64,000 bases of DNA from Lutraria lutraria (Eukaryota; Mollusca; Bivalvia; Venerida; Mactridae), in the NCBI GenBank assembly GCA_964023205.1, contig OZ026845.1, forward strand, positions 8,876,001 through 8,940,000. Reading direction: 5' to 3'. Within the stretch, counting starts at the first letter, position 1, and every line of letters starts with the position of its first letter. A model generated the notes under the pieces. It did no database searches. It worked only from the letters and a program-made list of their open reading frames with translations, and was not told the origin of the DNA. This document shows positions 1 through 11,900 of the stretch, in pieces. The translations under genes and the position numbers were made by a program.

Positions 1-20
1 TTGAGTTCAACAAGAGTTAC

Positions 21-89
21 CTGGTGATTGGCAAGCCATGAATTATGCAGTACTTGTAGATTCTTACACTGGAAGTATCCAATGCATTC
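21..89 (-). CDS. Ankyrin-repeat protein, probable coding exon 5
   Basis: A 69-bp (23-codon) exon predicted from an acceptor (CTCTTAAACAG ending at 90) and donor (CACCAG/GTAACTC at 21/20). It is phase 0 on both sides and open in the frame required by exon 4. The peptide (ECIGYFQCKNLQVLHNSW...) resembles no motif I can name; its L-x-V-L-x-N spacing is faintly leucine-rich-repeat-like. The exon is short, so support is weaker than for the others, but both splice sites are good and the phase is right. Confidence 0.6.
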
Positions 90-359
90 CTGTTTAAGAG
101 ATAATGGTAAATTATTTACTATTTTAACAATTTCAGTAAAATATTTCTAAATACACTAACTGTACAAACATTTTCACAGGGCATACCCTTGCCAAAATGC
201 CCAAATAGTTAAAGAATTTCTAGAACAATTCTTGTACTTTCTCTCAAGGACCTAGAAATTTAAATCAACTATTTTTGATTAACTATAATCAAATAAAAAA
301 ATCTAGTAACTTAAATCTTTTTTTTTCATCTGTTGTATAACTGCACATTCGACATCTAT

Positions 360-862
360 GGTCTTTTCATGGTCTCCCGAAGAGAGAGGTGTTGACAAAT
401 GGCTTTAAACCTAATGAAACAAGATATGGAAATGGAAGCACACTCATTTTTTAAGGCTCTAGACCAGAAACTCCAAGTCTTTGTGAACACCTGCCTACGA
501 CAAATTCTCCATGTCAGATGGCCAGAAAAGATCTTCAATGAAGTGCTCTGGAGGAGAACTCTACAGAGATCACTTACAGAAGCCATCAAGGAAGGCAAGT
601 TGCGGTGGGTTGGACACATCCTACAGAAGGACCAAACAAGTATCACTAGACAGGCCCTAGACTGGAACCCCCAAGGGAAACGTAGGAGAGGTCGACCAAC
701 CACAAAAACTTGAAGAAGAACTCTAGATGCAGAACTCCGGTGTGGGGATATCCTGGGGCGAGGCCAAGCAAAAAGTACAAGATTGGAGAGGGTGGAAGAC
801 TGTGGTGAAGGCCCTATGTTCCTGAAGGGATGAAGAGGATTAAGTAAGTAAGTAAAGTAAGT
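360..862 (+). mobile_element. LINE (non-LTR retrotransposon) 3' fragment
   Basis: The frame at 399-713 encodes the C-terminal tail typical of non-LTR retrotransposon reverse transcriptases: a Cys-Leu-Arg segment (VNTCLRQILHVRWPEKI), a KLRWVGHIL motif, then ALDWNPQGKRRRGRPTT. A stop (TGA at 711) falls where the family reads Thr-Trp before the Arg-Arg; the frame then continues (RRTLDAELRCGD...) with more damage. The copy ends near 840 in a (TAAG)n tail, as many LINEs end in a short microsatellite. It lacks the polymerase and endonuclease, so it is a 5'-truncated dead copy. It sits in the intron between exons 4 and 5 of the ankyrin gene, on the opposite strand. The 5' limit is approximate. Confidence 0.8.
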
Positions 863-893
863 ACATATATCTAATAAATAGACATGTTCTTAC

Positions 894-1051
894 CTTAAAG
901 AGCTCTTCATCTTGTGAGGTACTTTTCACAGGTTCAATAAATTTTTTCATTACCTCACCGACCACTTCAGGATACGCATTACATGCGCTCGCCGTAAACG
1001 TGAGATTGTCATAATTTTCACGTAAAAAGCTAATCACATTAACGTGGCCTC
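894..1051 (-). CDS. Ankyrin-repeat protein, coding exon 4
   Basis: 158 bp, entered in phase 1 after acceptor CTTTTCAG and left in phase 0 at donor GTAAGA. It starts by completing the repeat begun in exon 3 (GGHVNVISFLRENYDN). It then runs into a weaker helical segment (ASACNAYPEVVGEVMKKFIE) and a polar linker (PVKSTSQDEELFK) that probably ends the ankyrin block. It contains several CpGs, unlike the surrounding intron, which fits coding sequence. Confidence 0.8.
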
Positions 1052-3778
1052 CTGAAAAGAGAAACGTTAGAGTGATAAGATGTATATTTCCAGGAACTTA
1101 CACCCAGTCACAATGGTGTACATGTATTTGATGGGTATACATACACATTCTATCAATTTTTGCTCCCATATGTCCATAACAGACTGATGATGATTTAACT
1201 TTAAAGTAAATTGAAAACCAACCAGATAATACATACAATACTAAATGGTTATGTACATTTTAAAGGTGTTTTATATGCTAAATACTAACATATGTATGTA
1301 CATAAATGAGACTGAAATAAACAATATATTCATTATAGTCATGATAAATAGTGAGTATTTGATAACACAGTCATGCAGTATTGCACAAGTGAATGACAGC
1401 ATGTACTTAGTATAATCACAAAAGTTTAAATGTGTAAAGAAAAGATAAAAGTGAACAAAATAGGGTAAATTTAGTTTCTGCTTGTACATCTTACAATAAC
1501 AATGTTCCTAATTCAAATTTATCTATCAGTATCTGTCAGTATCTTGACATGCCTTGACATCATCATCGTTGCAATGAAAATGAAAAAAGTTTATCAGGTT
1601 TTCTACATTAATTGATCTTAAACTCAAAATATTATGGTTACTTATTTATATATTTATTTTAGCCAGCTCCGGGTACCATTTAGGTGCATGATTTAAACCA
1701 TAATAAAATCAGTATTTATACAAATATCGATATGTAGTTTCAAAAAGACTTAAACAATACATTCTTTATACAGATAAATTTTCATTACTCAATACGTTGG
1801 ATAACCCCTCATATGTTTACCATTCCTTCTCACTTAGGATCAATTACTTGAAGGAAAAATAACCTATTATGGTGGTATCATTCTATATATTAAACATGTA
1901 TTAAGTCTATCAGTCTTTTAACTTTAAAAACAATTCCATATTCAATCAGACAGTATAGATTTATATCTGTGTTTATTAAATGATTCTTTGTTATTTTTTA
2001 TAAATACACAGTTCTGTATTTAATAAGAACTGATGTCTATAAATGAACAATTACAATATTGTCAAAATCACATGTTATAGGAGAGATCACTTATTCATAT
2101 GCAAAGTACCCACCGGCAGTCTATTGGATGAATGAACTAAATTTATCTACCATTCACCAATATAGTTAGCTGGTGGGCACATTTGCATATGAATACCCCT
2201 GTATACAAACACTATCTTTCCTATAGTAAATGCATGTGTTAAATTATCACTTTAGGTATCATAATGTTACATGATGTTACATACATCATTATAAATTCTT
2301 TCACATTGAAACTACCTGGTACATTACTATTTACTAACTCTATCTATCCTTGAACTTATTGTCAAATTATATAATTTTTTCTTTTGTTCAAAGATTTTTT
2401 ATCGTAACTTATATACACATGTATTAAGAATGTATTCTGAATAAACTTGAAACTACTGTAGATCCAATTCATTCTTCTCATGTGGGTTATAATTACAGAT
2501 ATTGTACACCTTAATGTGTTTCATTTATGTGTGTATTTCTGAAGGGTACAATGTTTTATGTTTAGTTTTTTGATTGAACAAAGCATATACTGGGTAATTA
2601 GGTAAGCAAAACAGAAACATGAAATATGAATCAATTTCTTTTTGTAGTCTATGAATACAAATTTGTCAAACAAAGTAGATAACACACACTCAAAAAACCA
2701 GCACATATCACATATATCAATAAGCATTCATTTATGACTCGATCAGTCCTCACTTTTTTTATAGATGGATGTTATGTTTGTTTGTTTTCACAAGGATGAG
2801 TTTTTTTCAACATTCTTGTTTATTAACCAATTCATGAGAGAATCACTTCCTTCTAGATAATATATTGTAGCTAATCATATCATATTTATGTTCATTTTTA
2901 CCTGTTACATGTATCTAGTAGATATGAAATTAAATGTATGGTATGAAGGTGGGATGACCCTGACTGCGTCATACGTATTACGGAGTGAAATAACAGGGTT
3001 ACCCAGTTGGGGTATAGTTAAATGGTCACTCGTCATTATAACTCCTACAATGGTATACACAAGTAATTGTGGTTCTTCATCATATTCTTCACTGTAGTTG
3101 ATTTTTTTAACATAACTTCCTTATTATATATTCATAACTAAAAAATGTTACATTTTAGTAAATCATTGTCAATTTGACCCATTCATCCATGTTCACTCTA
3201 TTGAAAATAGTGGTAAGTCCTAAAAATAATAATATTACACAAATGCCATATTATCATTAAAGCATCCAATGAATTGTTGTCTGGGAACACTCACAAGATA
3301 ATTTAATACACTACAACAGCTCAGTGTGGAATGAAATGGTCAAACATACATGTACATGTATCAACCATAAAAATTATGAGAACACAAAACCTGGGTGTAA
3401 TAAACACTTAATCCTCAGGATAATTGCAGTTTGTGGTAATTTGACTTTGTTTTACATCAATTATAATATATGTAATTGTTGACCTACCTTCGATAGAATT
3501 CTTAAAATAATTATTATTGTCAAAATATACACCATGAAAACTGCTTGAACTGATGTACACATTGCACCATTGATCAGTGCATAACATACCTCATGTTTAC
3601 ATTGTATATGTTTTTTCATGCATCATTTGCAATATATTTTCTCTTACTAAAACTTTTGTGTACATTTGAGTGGGTGTATCTATTTTTGCTCAGTTAAACA
3701 GATGGATCAATCTATAATATGAATGCTTTTCATTACTTATAATCTTTTCTTAACACTACAATATCAAACATCCAGAGA
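1052..3778. other. Intron sequence, no gene recognised
   Basis: AT-rich intron of the ankyrin gene between exons 4 and 3. Only short open frames occur. Apart from the hairpin at 2091-2197 I see no repeat or conserved signal that I can name. Confidence 0.6.
2091..2197. repeat. Foldback (hairpin) element of about 107 bp
   Basis: Imperfect inverted repeat. The left arm at about 2091-2127 (TATTCATATGCAAAG...CCCACC...CTATTGG) pairs with the right arm at about 2157-2197 (CCAATATAG...GGTGGGCACATTTGCAT), leaving a loop of about 30 bp. Each arm holds an octamer-like ATGCAAA/ATTTGCAT. It could be a small MITE or a structured intronic RNA. Confidence 0.55.
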
Positions 3779-4036
3779 CCCGCTTCCATGGTCGATTGGT
3801 TAAGGTCGCTGACTTCAAATCACTGAAACCTCTCGCTGATAGAGGGTCGTGGGTTCGAGCGTCGCAACTGATCATGCCTCTTTATGTGAGAAAGTAGGCA
3901 GTTGCTTACGGAGGATGGGAGTCTAGTACTGGTTCTTCAAAGGAAAGATGGTTAAGTGAACTGTCTGCCTCATATGACTCCCGACTGTTGGAAAGGGGCG
4001 TAAAACTCAAATAGACAAACAAACAGACAAACATAT
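3779..4036 (+). mobile_element. tRNA-derived SINE, family A
   Basis: The 5' part looks like a serine-type tRNA. It has an A box near TGGTCGATTGGTTAAGG, an anticodon-region segment GCTGACTTCAAATCACT, an extra-arm hairpin and a B box GGGTTCGAGC. A tRNA-unrelated body follows, then a tail with GTTGGAAAGGGGCGTAAAAC and a CAAACAAACA-rich end. The same element occurs reversed at 41586-41836 and as a tail fragment at 18868-18970. It lies in the intron between ankyrin exons 4 and 3. Confidence 0.75.
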
Positions 4037-4113
4037 TACATCCAGGGCTTTAAGTGAATGTGTTATTTCAATAACAAGCCAATCATTTCATAAATTTAAA
4101 ACCCAGCACTTAC

Positions 4114-4290
4114 CAGAGCAAGCTGCATATAAAGGTGTAAGTTTCTCACAATCTGTAAGATTTTTTACAAGTTGTAAAGGATGGTTGATATCCATGCATG
4201 GAGAGAGCCAATTCTTTACAGTCTGTATATCACCACTTAAACATGCTGCATACAACAGACACTGCCGAACTTTGTCATCTTTTATCAATG
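4114..4290 (-). CDS. Ankyrin-repeat protein, coding exon 3
   Basis: 177 bp, entered in phase 1 after acceptor GATGTTTCAG and left in phase 1 at donor GTAAGTG. It encodes an ankyrin unit (CLLYAACLSGDIQTVKNWLS), a longer loop, then the start of another unit (LTPLYAACSG) that is completed by exon 4 as GGHVNVISFL. Splitting one repeat across an exon boundary with the frame kept is strong support for the exon chain. Confidence 0.85.
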
Positions 4291-4487
4291 CTGAAACATC
4301 AAGTTAATTAAAATATTGATATCTTCAATGAATACAAATGAATTGTTGTATAAAGGCCTGTAAAGAAATGCAGTAGATCATTGATTATCACAAGTCGGGA
4401 CCGAAATATTATTATGAATTAACCACAGTTTTGGATAATTTACAGAAGAGGAAATCTAGACTGTGTTGTATGAAAATAAAGGGATGA

Positions 4488-4700
4488 TAGGTGGTGTAGT
4501 TGTAACAAGCTGGACCACCAAATGAAAGGTCGTAGGTTCAAATCTTGGCTCTGTCTTTCAATATATCAGTAACATTTTTTCAGTGTCCCCAAACCAACTA
4601 CACAGCTAATTACTGTATCAAGAAAATCACAAGAAACAGGTGAGGCATATATCAGTGCTATACACTGGGAACAATAAAAAGCCAGAAAAAAACTTATATA
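4488..4700 (+). mobile_element. Possible tRNA-derived SINE
   Basis: GGTGGTGTAGTTGTAACAAG resembles a tRNA A-box region, and GGTTCAAATCT 40 bp later resembles a B box. The body is followed by an A-rich end near 4690. No second copy was found in the window, so the family is not confirmed and the 3' end is approximate. Confidence 0.4.
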
Positions 4701-4798
4701 TAATAATAGTAGGGATATAAATGCTCAGTTCTCCTGTATCTTATCTCCCCTCTCTCTGGGCGGCTCTGTAATGACCATAGTTTTCAAATGGGTTGTTG

Positions 4799-5952
4799 AA
4801 CAAGAGGGCCAAGATGGCCCTATATCGCTCACATGACAATCACTGTTCACTCATTAAAACATTGTTTTGAACCGGTGACCTAGTTTTTTACCCCAGACGA
4901 CCTATGTTCGAATTTGTCTTACATATCATTAAGACAAACAGTCTGACTAGGTTTGGTGAAGATACGATCAAAATTTGACATCTACAGTGTTAATAAGGTT
5001 TTCCTAAGATTTGACCTTGTGACCTGGTTTTTGACCCTAGGTGACCCATATTTGAACTTGTCCTTAATATCATTAAGACAAACAATCTGACAAGGTTTGG
5101 CCAAGATCCAATCAAAACCATGACATTTAGAGCTTTTACAAGATTTTTACCTAAGATTTGACCTTGTGACCCAGTTTTTGAACCCGGCTGACCCATGTTC
5201 ATCCTTGACCCACATAGCATTGAGGCAAACATTTTGACAAGGTTTGGTGAAGATCCAACTAATACTGTGACATCTACAGTGTTAACAAAGTTTTCATAAT
5301 ATTTGACCTGGTGACCTAGTTATTGACCCCAGATGACCCATATTTATACTTGACCGTTATATCATTAAAACAAATGATTTGACAAAGTTTGGTGAAGATC
5401 CAATAAAAACTGTGAAATCTACAGTGTTAACATAGTTTTTCATAAGATTTGACCTAGCGACCTAGTTTTTGACCCAAGATGACCCATGTTCGAACTCGTC
5501 CAAGATATTATAAAGACAAACATTCTGACAAGGTTTCATGATCATATAATCAAAACAGTGACTTCTAGAGTGTTCACAAGGTTTTCCAGCAATTTGCCGT
5601 AGTGACCTAATTTTACTTCAGAAATTACCCATTTTCAAACTTGACCTACATATTATTAAAATAAACATTCTGACAAAGTTTCATGAAGATACAGTCAAAA
5701 CAGTGATTTCTAAAGTGTTCACAAGGTTTTCCCTTATTTGGCCCTGGTGACCTAGTTTTTTACCCCAAATGGCCCAATATCGAACTCGTCCGAGATTTTG
5801 TTGATAGTAACGTTCTGACCCAGTTTTGCTAAAATTGAGCCAAAAATGTGGCCCCTAGTGTGGTCACAACATAAAGTTTGACGACGCCGGACGCCGGACG
5901 GATAGTGATCCTAATAGCTCACTTTGTCACTTTGTGACATGTGAGCTAAAAA
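4799..5952 (+). repeat. AACAAGAGGGCC dispersed repeat, long copy
   Basis: Starts with AACAAGAG followed at once by a hairpin (GGGCCA-AGA-TGGCCC) and a CGCTCACATGACA motif; ends in CACTTTGTGACATGTGAGC and TAAAAA. The subterminal GCTCACATG at the start recurs inverted at the end. The body is a chain of diverged units of about 110-120 bp built around GTGACCTAGTTTTTGACCC and GACAAGGTTTGGTGAAGAT. A CG-rich stretch (GACGCCGGACG) lies near the 3' end. A second long copy is at 12625-13642 and a short one at 51223-51534. No coding capacity is seen, so it is presumably non-autonomous. I recognise it as a common bivalve repeat but cannot name its class. Confidence 0.75.
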
Positions 5953-6325
5953 CAGATAAACGATTGTATGAAAATCATGGGAGATCACTACCAAATAGAT
6001 TATGACGTAAATGTAACCATATTAACAACATGACTAATCCAAATATCCTCCCATTTCCCAAGCTGATATTTATGTGACACACAGTGAAAATAGCACAAAG
6101 ACAACAGACATGAAACTACCATAATTATCATAAAGATAACACTAAAATGACCTGATGTTGAAGTATTAGTAATCTTTGTGACAAAAAAGAGGAAGAGGAA
6201 ATTGTTGAATTGTTTATCTAAATACTAGGTGGATGTTGAGTCAGATTGAAGATACTAACAGTACAAAGATCAAATGTTTGTCTGTGACAGACAATATACC
6301 ATCTAAAGTCATTTTTACCCATATA

Positions 6326-7847
6326 ACCAACAGTAAACTCTCCACAATACAGTAATAGAAGGTAACCTACAGTTAACTCTCCACTGTACAGTCTACAGTA
6401 AACTCTCCACTGTACAGTAATAGAAAGTAACCTACAGTAAACTCTCCACTGTACAGTAATAGAAGGTGACCTACAGTTAACTATCCGCTGTACAGTAATA
6501 GAAGGTAACCTACAGTTAACTCTCCACTGTACAGTCTACAGTAAACTCTCCACTGTACAGTAATAGAAAGTAACCTACAGTAAACTCTCCACTGTACAGT
6601 AATAGAAGGTAACCTACAGTTAACTATCCGCTGTACAGTAATAGAAGGTAACCTACAGTTAACTATCCGCTGTACAGAAATAGAAGGTAACCAACAGTAA
6701 ACTCTCCACTGTACAGTAATAGAAAATTACCTACAGTTAACTCTCCACTGTACAGTAATAGAAGGTAACCTTCAGTGAACTCTCCACTGTACAGTAATAG
6801 AAAGTAACCTACAGTGAACTCTCCACAGTACAGAAATAGAAGGTAACCTACAGTAAACTCTCCACTGTACAGAAATAGAAGGTAACCAACAGAAAACTTT
6901 CCACTGTACAGTAATAGAAAGTAACCTACAGTGAACTCTCCACTGTACAGTAATAGAAGGTAACCTACAGTAAATTCTCCACTGTACAGTAATAGAAGGT
7001 AACCTACAGTAAACTCTCCACTGTACAGTAATAGAAAGTAACCTACAGTGAACTCTCCACTGTACAGTAATAGAAAGTAACCTTCAGTGAACTCTCCACT
7101 GTACAGTAATAGAAGGTAACCTACAGTGAACTCTCCACTGTACAGTAATTGAAGGTAACCTACAGTAAACTCTCCACTGTACAGTAATAGAAGGTAACCT
7201 ACAGTGAACTCACCACTGTACAGTAATAGAAAGTAACCTACAGTGAACTCTCCACTGTACAGTAATAGAAAGTAACCTACAGTGAACTCTCCACTGTACA
7301 GTAATAGAAGGTAATCCACAGTAAACTCTCCACTGTACAGAAATAGAAGGTAACCAACAGAAAACTTTCCACTGTACAGTAATAGAAGGTAATCCACAGT
7401 GAACTCTCCACTGTACAGTAAAAGAAGGTAATCCACAGTGAACTCACCACTGTACAGTAACAGAAGGTAACCTACAGTAAACTCTCCACTGTACAGAAAT
7501 AGAAGGTAACCTACAGTAAACTCTCCACTGTACAGTAATAGAAGGTAACCTACAGTGAACTCTCCACTGTAGAGTAATAGAAGGTAACCTACAGTAAACT
7601 CTCCACTGTACAGTACTAGAAGGTAACCTACAGTGAACTCTCCACTGTACAGTAGTTGAAAGTAACCTACAGTGAACTCTCCACTGTAGAGTAATAGAGG
7701 GTAACCTACAGTAAACTCTCCACTGTACGGTAATAGAAGGTAACCTACAGTGAACTCTCCACTGTACAGTAGTTGAAAGTAACCTACAGTGAACTCTCCA
7801 CTGTACAGTAATAGAAGGTAACCTACGGTGAACTTTCCACTGTACAG
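6326..7847. repeat. 39-bp satellite array, left block
   Basis: About 39 tandem copies of a 39-bp unit, AATAGAAGGTAACCTACAGT plus GAACTCTCCACTGTACAGT. Each unit contains a potential hairpin (ACAGTG...CACTGT) and the palindrome ACTGTACAGT. Because 39 is a multiple of three, one minus-strand frame stays open for 408 codons with a 13-residue period (SGEFTVGYLLLLY). This is a by-product of the repeat, not evidence for a protein. The array continues after the insertion at 7853-9432. Confidence 0.95.
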
Positions 7848-7852
7848 TAATA

Positions 7853-9432
7853 GACATTTGCGGTTTAAGACGGTGACGGTGGTGGACATCGGATCTCGGT
7901 TTAAATTCGGGGGTCATCTCAAAATTATTGATACATACTCTTGTATAGGGCAAGTGTTACTAATTATTGTGTTTGCAAGTCAACTCAAAAAACGTGTTTA
8001 TTTTACAATTGTATTCATTTTCATAAGAACTAGAACTAAACCAAGCATACGCGTCAATTTCGGTACTTTTTGTAATGAATCTGTTATACGATTCTTGGTT
8101 GTCGCGAATTAATTCTGCCAGAGGGCGTTTCTGCCGTCAACTGCGTCTACCAGGTACCTGGCGTTTACGTGGCTCTTTCCCGTCACTGGCATCGGTCGAC
8201 TTTGCATTTTCAAGTGACTCCTAAATTGACATATACCCAAAAGCTCCAAGCTGATTCTGTGTGAATGGAATCGTAAACAGAGATGCACATTCATGAACAA
8301 AACTACTTACGTCTGTATTTGTCATATTGTTAAAATCAAAATTTGTTAATAAACAAAATACAAGTAAATTAATAATTCACATGATCACGAATCTAGACTA
8401 TTTAGAGTTGTAGTGTAATTTACCCTAAAAATGATAGCAACGTACCCCAAATATACGCATCATATAATTATATTATAGGACATCTGAATGATGCTCAGCG
8501 GTTGGGTTTAATGTGCCACAATGGAACTGAAATAACCTTTCCTACTTGGACACAAACATTGAATAGAGCAACTTTATATCCATGACTTAACTTCGTCTAG
8601 AGAATTAAGGGCTACAAACCGAGATTTGTACCCGTCCGTACACATGGTGATTCTGAACATGTTCTAGATGTAATCAGCCAAAAAAGGAATCGTAAAATTA
8701 CACTGATATTTGATTAGAACTAAATAAGTTCGTCATGCGTCTTTGCTCCTACTGAAACAGTCACATAAAATATTGATTACTTTTGGAAAATACGAGTCGT
8801 ATTTATTGAAATGCGTTTTTGAAATAAATCGTAATTTATTTAAGGTACAAAGTCATGTAGATCTATGCGGATTTAATAGACATGTGACTTTGTATGCAGT
8901 AAGATTTGCAGTTAGATTTATTGGTACATGCGAATTATTTGCCAGTGTTAAAAAACTAACCTCAGTCGGAAGGTATTGCAGTGTGTGGATGCAAAAGGTC
9001 GTGGAAGTTTTTACGAACTTGAAAGAAGCATAGATTTTCAAGCGAAATATCTAAAACGCACTTGGGCCGAGGTACATATTAACCCCCACGAGCATTCAGA
9101 AACTTTGCGTACGTACCATTATTGGTCAAGCTACGCCCCTGGAAAGTATCGAACATTAAACAGATATAGTCGACAGTATCGTGTTTGTGTTGAGCTCAAG
9201 TGTTATAAATCAGAGGAACAACATGGAGACATCGACGGGAAGTTAAATATTCGACGGGTCTTTTGTGCCGAAAAAAACAAAACAAATCGGTTTAATTCTG
9301 TAAATATGACTTGATATCAAAATAACATGCACATACACCAATGTAATATTTCCATTATAAATGTGAGACGACCCCTTTAATTTAATCCGAAGTTCGTCTC
9401 CATCACCGTCACCGTCTTAAATCGCAAATGTC
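7853..9432. mobile_element. Non-autonomous DNA transposon (1,580 bp) inserted in the 39-bp satellite
   Basis: Terminal inverted repeats of about 68 bp: GACATTTGCGGTTTAAGACG from the left and GACATTTGCGATTTAAGACG from the right, continuing with GTGACGGTG and further imperfect matches. It is flanked by a direct TAATA (7848-7852 and 9433-9437). Removing the element and one TAATA restores a perfect satellite unit, which fixes both ends. No frame longer than 112 codons is seen inside and no transposase motif. The 5-bp duplication does not settle the superfamily. CpG density is clearly higher than in the flanks, which suggests a recent insertion. Confidence 0.9.
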
Positions 9433-11215
9433 TAATAGAAGGTAACCTACAGTGAACTCTCCACTGTACAGTAATAGAAGGTAACCTACAGTGAACTCTC
9501 CACTGTACAGTAATAGAAGGTAACCTACAGTGAACTCTCCACTGTACGGTAATAGAAGGTAACCTACAGTGAACTCTCCACTGTACAGTAATAGAAGGTA
9601 ACCAACAGTAAACTCTCCACTGTACAGTAATAGAAGGTAACCTACAGTGAACTCTCCACTGTACAGTAATAGAGGGTAACCTACAGTGAACTCTCCACTG
9701 TACGGTAATAGAAGGTAACCTACAGTGAACTCTCCACTGTACAGTAATAGAAGGTAACCTACAGTGAACTCTCCACTGTACAGTAATAGAAGGTAACCTA
9801 CAGTGAACTCTCCACTGTACAGTAATAGAAGGTAACCAACAGTAAACTCTCCACTGTACAGTAATAGAAGGTAACCTACAGTGAACTCTCCACTGTACAG
9901 TAATAGAAGGTAACCTACAGTGAACTCTCCACTGTACGGTAATAGAAGGTAACCTACAGTGAACTCTCCACTGTACAGTAATAGAAGGTAACCAACAGTA
10001 AACTCTCCACTGTACAGTAATAGAAGGTAACCTACAGTGAACTCTCCACTGTACAGTAATAGAAGGTAACCTACAGTGAACTCTCCACTGTACGGTAATA
10101 GAAGGTAACCTACAGTAAACTCTCCACTGTACAGTAATAGAAGGTAACCTACAGTGAACTCTCCACTGTACAGTAATAGAAGGTAACCTACAGTGAACTC
10201 TCCACTGTACAGTAATAGAAGGTAACCAACAGTAAACTCTCCACTGTACGGTAATAGAAGGTAACCTACAGTAAACTCAGCACTGTACAGTAATAGAAGG
10301 TAACCAACAGTGAACTCTCCACTGTACAGTAATAGAAGGTAACCAACAGTTAACTATCCACTGTTCAGTAATAGAAGGTAACCTACAGTAAACTCAGCAC
10401 TGTACAGTATTGGGACATTACCCGCAGTAAACTCTCCACTGTATGGTAATAGAAGGTAACCAACAGTTAACTATCCACTGTTCAGTAATAGAAAATTACC
10501 TACAGTTAACTCAGCACTGTACAGTATTGGGACATTACCCACAGTAAACTCTCCACTGTATGGTAATAGAAGGTAACCTACAGTAAACTCAGCACTGTAC
10601 AGTAATAGAAGGTAACCAACAGTGAACTCTCCACTGTACAGTAATAGAAGGTAACCAACAGTTAACTATCCACTGTGCAGTAATAGAAGGTAACCTACAG
10701 TAAACTCAGCACTGTACAGTATTGGGACATTACCCACAGTAAACTCTCCACTGTACGGTAATAGAAGGTAACCAACAGTTAACTATCCACTGTTCAGTAA
10801 TAGAATGTAACCTACAGTAAACTAAGCACTGTACAGTATTGGGACATTACCCACAGTAAACTATCCACTGTACAGTATTGGGACATTACCCACAGTTAAC
10901 TCTCCACTGTACGGTAATAGAAGGTAACCTACAGTTAACTATCCACTGTTCAGTATTGGGACATTACCCGCAGCAAACTATCCACTGTACAGTATTGGGA
11001 CATTACCCACAGTTAACTCTCCACTGTACGGTAATAGAAGGCAACCCGCAGTAAACTATCCACTGTTCAGTATTGGGACATTACCCACAGTAAACTATCC
11101 ACTGTACAGTATTGGGACATTACCCACAGTTAACTCTCCACTGTATGTTAAAAGAAGGTTACCCACAGTTAACTCTCCACTGTACAGTATTTGGACATTA
11201 CCCACATTAAGCCCT
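9433..11215. repeat. 39-bp satellite array, right block with a second unit type
   Basis: About 46 more copies of the same 39-bp unit. Towards the distal end (from about 10380) a variant unit, with TATTGGGACATTACCCACAG in place of AATAGAAGGTAACC, alternates with the standard one and becomes the majority. Diagnostic variants (ACCAACAG, TACGGTAAT) recur at 156- and 234-bp steps (4 and 6 units), showing higher-order repeats between 9450 and 10260. Confidence 0.95.
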
Positions 11216-11426
11216 CCACTGTCAAGGGTGTGATTGCACAAATACTTGGGGTTGGGAAAATAACTTAACCATGTAGCAAATGGGCATTTTTGAGCACATG
11301 TAGACAGGATTGGAAAACTTTGTTTATAATCTTCAGGATCTAAAATTAGGGAATCCTCTGAAATGAAGAAAAATCACTCCCCTGACTATACAATACTGGA
11401 AGGTAACACATAGTGAACCCACACTG

Positions 11427-11900
11427 ATATCAAACTTTCACAGATATCAAACTAACACTGATATCAGACTCATGCTTATACTTAAATCACACTGATATCA
11501 AACTAACATAGATATCAAACAAACACTGATATCAACTTACACTAAAACCAGATAATCACTGATATCAAACTTTACACTGATATCAGACCCATGTTTATAC
11601 TAAAATCACACTGATATCAAACTAACATAGATATCAAACAAACACTGATATCAACTTACACTAAAATCAGACTATCACTGATATCAAACGAACACCGGTA
11701 TCAGACTTACACTAATATCAAACGAACACTAATATCAAACTAACACTGATATCAAACTAACACTAATATCAAACGAACACTAATATCAGACTTACACTAA
11801 TATCAAACGAACACTAATATCAAACTAACACTGATATCAGACTCATACTGATACTAAAATCACACTGATATCAAACTTACACAGATATCAAACTTACATT
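11427..11900. repeat. Short tandem repeat built on ACTGATATCAAACTAAC
   Basis: Irregular tandem array with a unit of about 16-18 bp around the palindrome TGATATCA, plus a longer repeated block containing CTTATACT. It borders the 39-bp satellite with about 200 bp of unique DNA between. Confidence 0.9.

Noticed and set aside
356..703. 115-codon minus-strand frame
   Set aside because: Shadow of the LINE reverse-transcriptase tail on the plus strand.
6663..7889. 408-codon open frame on the minus strand
   Set aside because: It is the 39-bp satellite read in frame (13-residue period). It extends into the inserted transposon, has no start context, and adjacent satellite blocks are broken.
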